DNA from: Anaerophilus nitritigenes | GTDB taxonomy: Bacteria; Bacillota; Clostridia; Peptostreptococcales; Thermotaleaceae | Direction of reading: 5' to 3' | Length of the DNA stretch: 64,000 nucleotides | Assembly (NCBI RefSeq): GCF_004138215.1 | Contig: NZ_RYYS01000020.1 | Coordinates: forward strand, 62,001 to 126,000 | Part shown: piece by piece, positions 63,338 to 64,000 of the stretch | How the letters are laid out: each line of letters opens with the position of its first letter | Position numbering within the stretch: the first letter of the stretch is position 1 | Made by a program: the position numbers and the translations under genes | Notes under the pieces: generated by a model | What the model was told of the DNA's origin: nothing | Database searches by the model: none | What the model saw: the letters and a program-made list of their open reading frames with translations, nothing else

Positions 63338-64000
63338 ATGACTGAAAAAGAAGAATTTTGTGTTGCCGATTTTATACAAACACAAAAGAAAATAGCTCCT
63401 GAAATGGTAAAGCTTTTGATGGATCGGTATCATATTCTTCGTTTAATTTCTTATCATCAGCCCATAGGAAGAAGAAGTTTATCTGCTTTTTTACAAATAA
63501 GTGAGAGAGTTATAAGAAAAGAAGTAAATATCTTAAAGGATCAAAATCTTATAGAGATAAAAGCTGAGGGAATGAACATTACTGAATCTGGTTACACTAG
63601 TTTAGAAGTATTAAGAAGCTTTATACATATTTTAAAAAATTTAAATTCTATTGAAGAAGAAGTGGCTCAAAAGCTTGAAATTAAAAAAGTAATAGTTGTG
63701 CCAGGTCTTTATGATGAAGATGAATTTATTTTAAGAGAAATAGGAAAAGTTGCAAGTAAGTATTTTAAATCTATTTTGAAGGATCATATGATTGTAGGAG
63801 TTACAGGAGGAACTACTATATCTATGGTAGCTGATGAAATGATAGAAGAAGATTTAAAGCACCACATGATGATTGTTCCTGCTAGAGGGGGCTTAGGTAA
63901 AAATGCTGAGAATCAGGCAAATCATATTACCGCAAAAATTGCAAGAAAATTAAATTGTCCATACGAACTTTTGCATATGCCTGATAATATTTCAAAAGAT
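63338..64000 (+). CDS. cggR: Central glycolytic genes regulator (partial, runs off the right edge)
   Basis: The first 221 codons of a SorC/DeoR-like regulator. An HTH near residues 30-70 (I-G-R-R-S-L-S-A-F-L-Q-I-S-E-R-V-I-R-K-E) is followed by a sugar-phosphate-binding domain (V-G-V-T-G-G-T-T-I-S-M-V-A-D-E, P-A-R-G-G-L-G). In Firmicutes CggR represses gapA-pgk-tpi-pgm-eno and is relieved by fructose-1,6-bisphosphate. ATG 63338 follows AAGGAGATG. The CggR-type operator upstream supports the identity. The glycolytic genes lie beyond the edge. Confidence 0.92.
   Translation, partial: MTEKEEFCVADFIQTQKKIAPEMVKLLMDRYHILRLISYHQPIGRRSLSAFLQISERVIRKEVNILKDQNLIEIKAEGMNITESGYTSLEVLRSFIHILKNLNSIEEEVAQKLEIKKVIVVPGLYDEDEFILREIGKVASKYFKSILKDHMIVGVTGGTTISMVADEMIEEDLKHHMMIVPARGGLGKNAENQANHITAKIARKLNCPYELLHMPDNISKD

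Noticed and set aside
1-64000. CRISPR arrays, tRNA and rRNA genes
   Set aside because: No regularly spaced direct repeats, no cloverleaf-like G/C-rich stretches with TTCGA loops and no rRNA segments were seen in the low-GC sequence.

Overview
The window is low-GC DNA from an anaerobic, spore-forming member of the Clostridia. The evidence is a complete glycine reductase (Stickland) operon with two in-frame UGA selenocysteine codons, sporulation genes (gerW, dacF), RNase J, SAM, glycine and T-box leaders upstream of their usual targets, and strong AGGAGG ribosome binding sites with many GTG/TTG starts. The sequence alone does not fix the genus.

Layout. 1-6.4 kb: tetrapyrrole genes on the + strand, from the tail of cbiH through cbiJ, a precorrin-2 dehydrogenase, hemC, a cobA-hemD fusion, hemB and hemL; no hemA is present. 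6.4-17.6 kb: housekeeping genes (SEC-C protein, aminotransferase, rarA, hom, DUF2971, DUF362, cheX, trmL, Na/Pi transporter, degV). 17.7-25.9 kb: tandem glycine riboswitch followed by grdX-trxB-trxA-grdE-grdA-grdB and grdC-grdD. 25.9-34.8 kb: RNase J, a SulP transporter, and a BMP-type (probably nucleoside) ABC importer. 35-36.4 kb: rpoN. 36.4-40.7 kb: SAM-I riboswitch, metF, a stand-alone MetH activation-domain protein, and metH. 41-47 kb: a two-component pair and a convergent iron/cofactor ABC importer with an EamA exporter. 47.8-51.2 kb: an MBL-fold hydrolase gene split exactly at its HxHxDH motif by an IStron, a group I intron joined to an IS607-type tnpA/tnpB element. 51.2-52.9 kb: T-box and an orphan trpB. 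53-54.2 kb: decayed GNAT and IS91-type transposase genes. 54.3-58.9 kb: DUF2953, gerW, dacF and a two-gene flavin/iron-sulfur oxidoreductase. 59-63.2 kb: GNAT, an SGNH-hydrolase relic, and an SNF2 helicase with a SWIM zinc-finger partner. 63.2-64 kb: CggR operator and the start of cggR.

How it works together. Corrinoid made by the first cluster can serve MetH, which is supplied by MetF and controlled by SAM. Glycine sensed by the riboswitch turns on glycine reductase, and its thioredoxin system regenerates the selenoprotein. RpoN is encoded here, and one good sigma-54 promoter lies ahead of the DUF362 gene.

The most unusual object is the IStron at about 48.04-50.49 kb. Removing it in frame rebuilds the hydrolase active site. 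Its recombinase appears to have lost the catalytic serine, while TnpB and the ribozyme core look intact. Other points of interest are apparent non-AUG starts (AUA, AUU), a 28-codon small gene, REP-like inverted tags around DUF2971, and a short repeat that brackets the roughly 27 kb between rpoN and cggR in inverted orientation.
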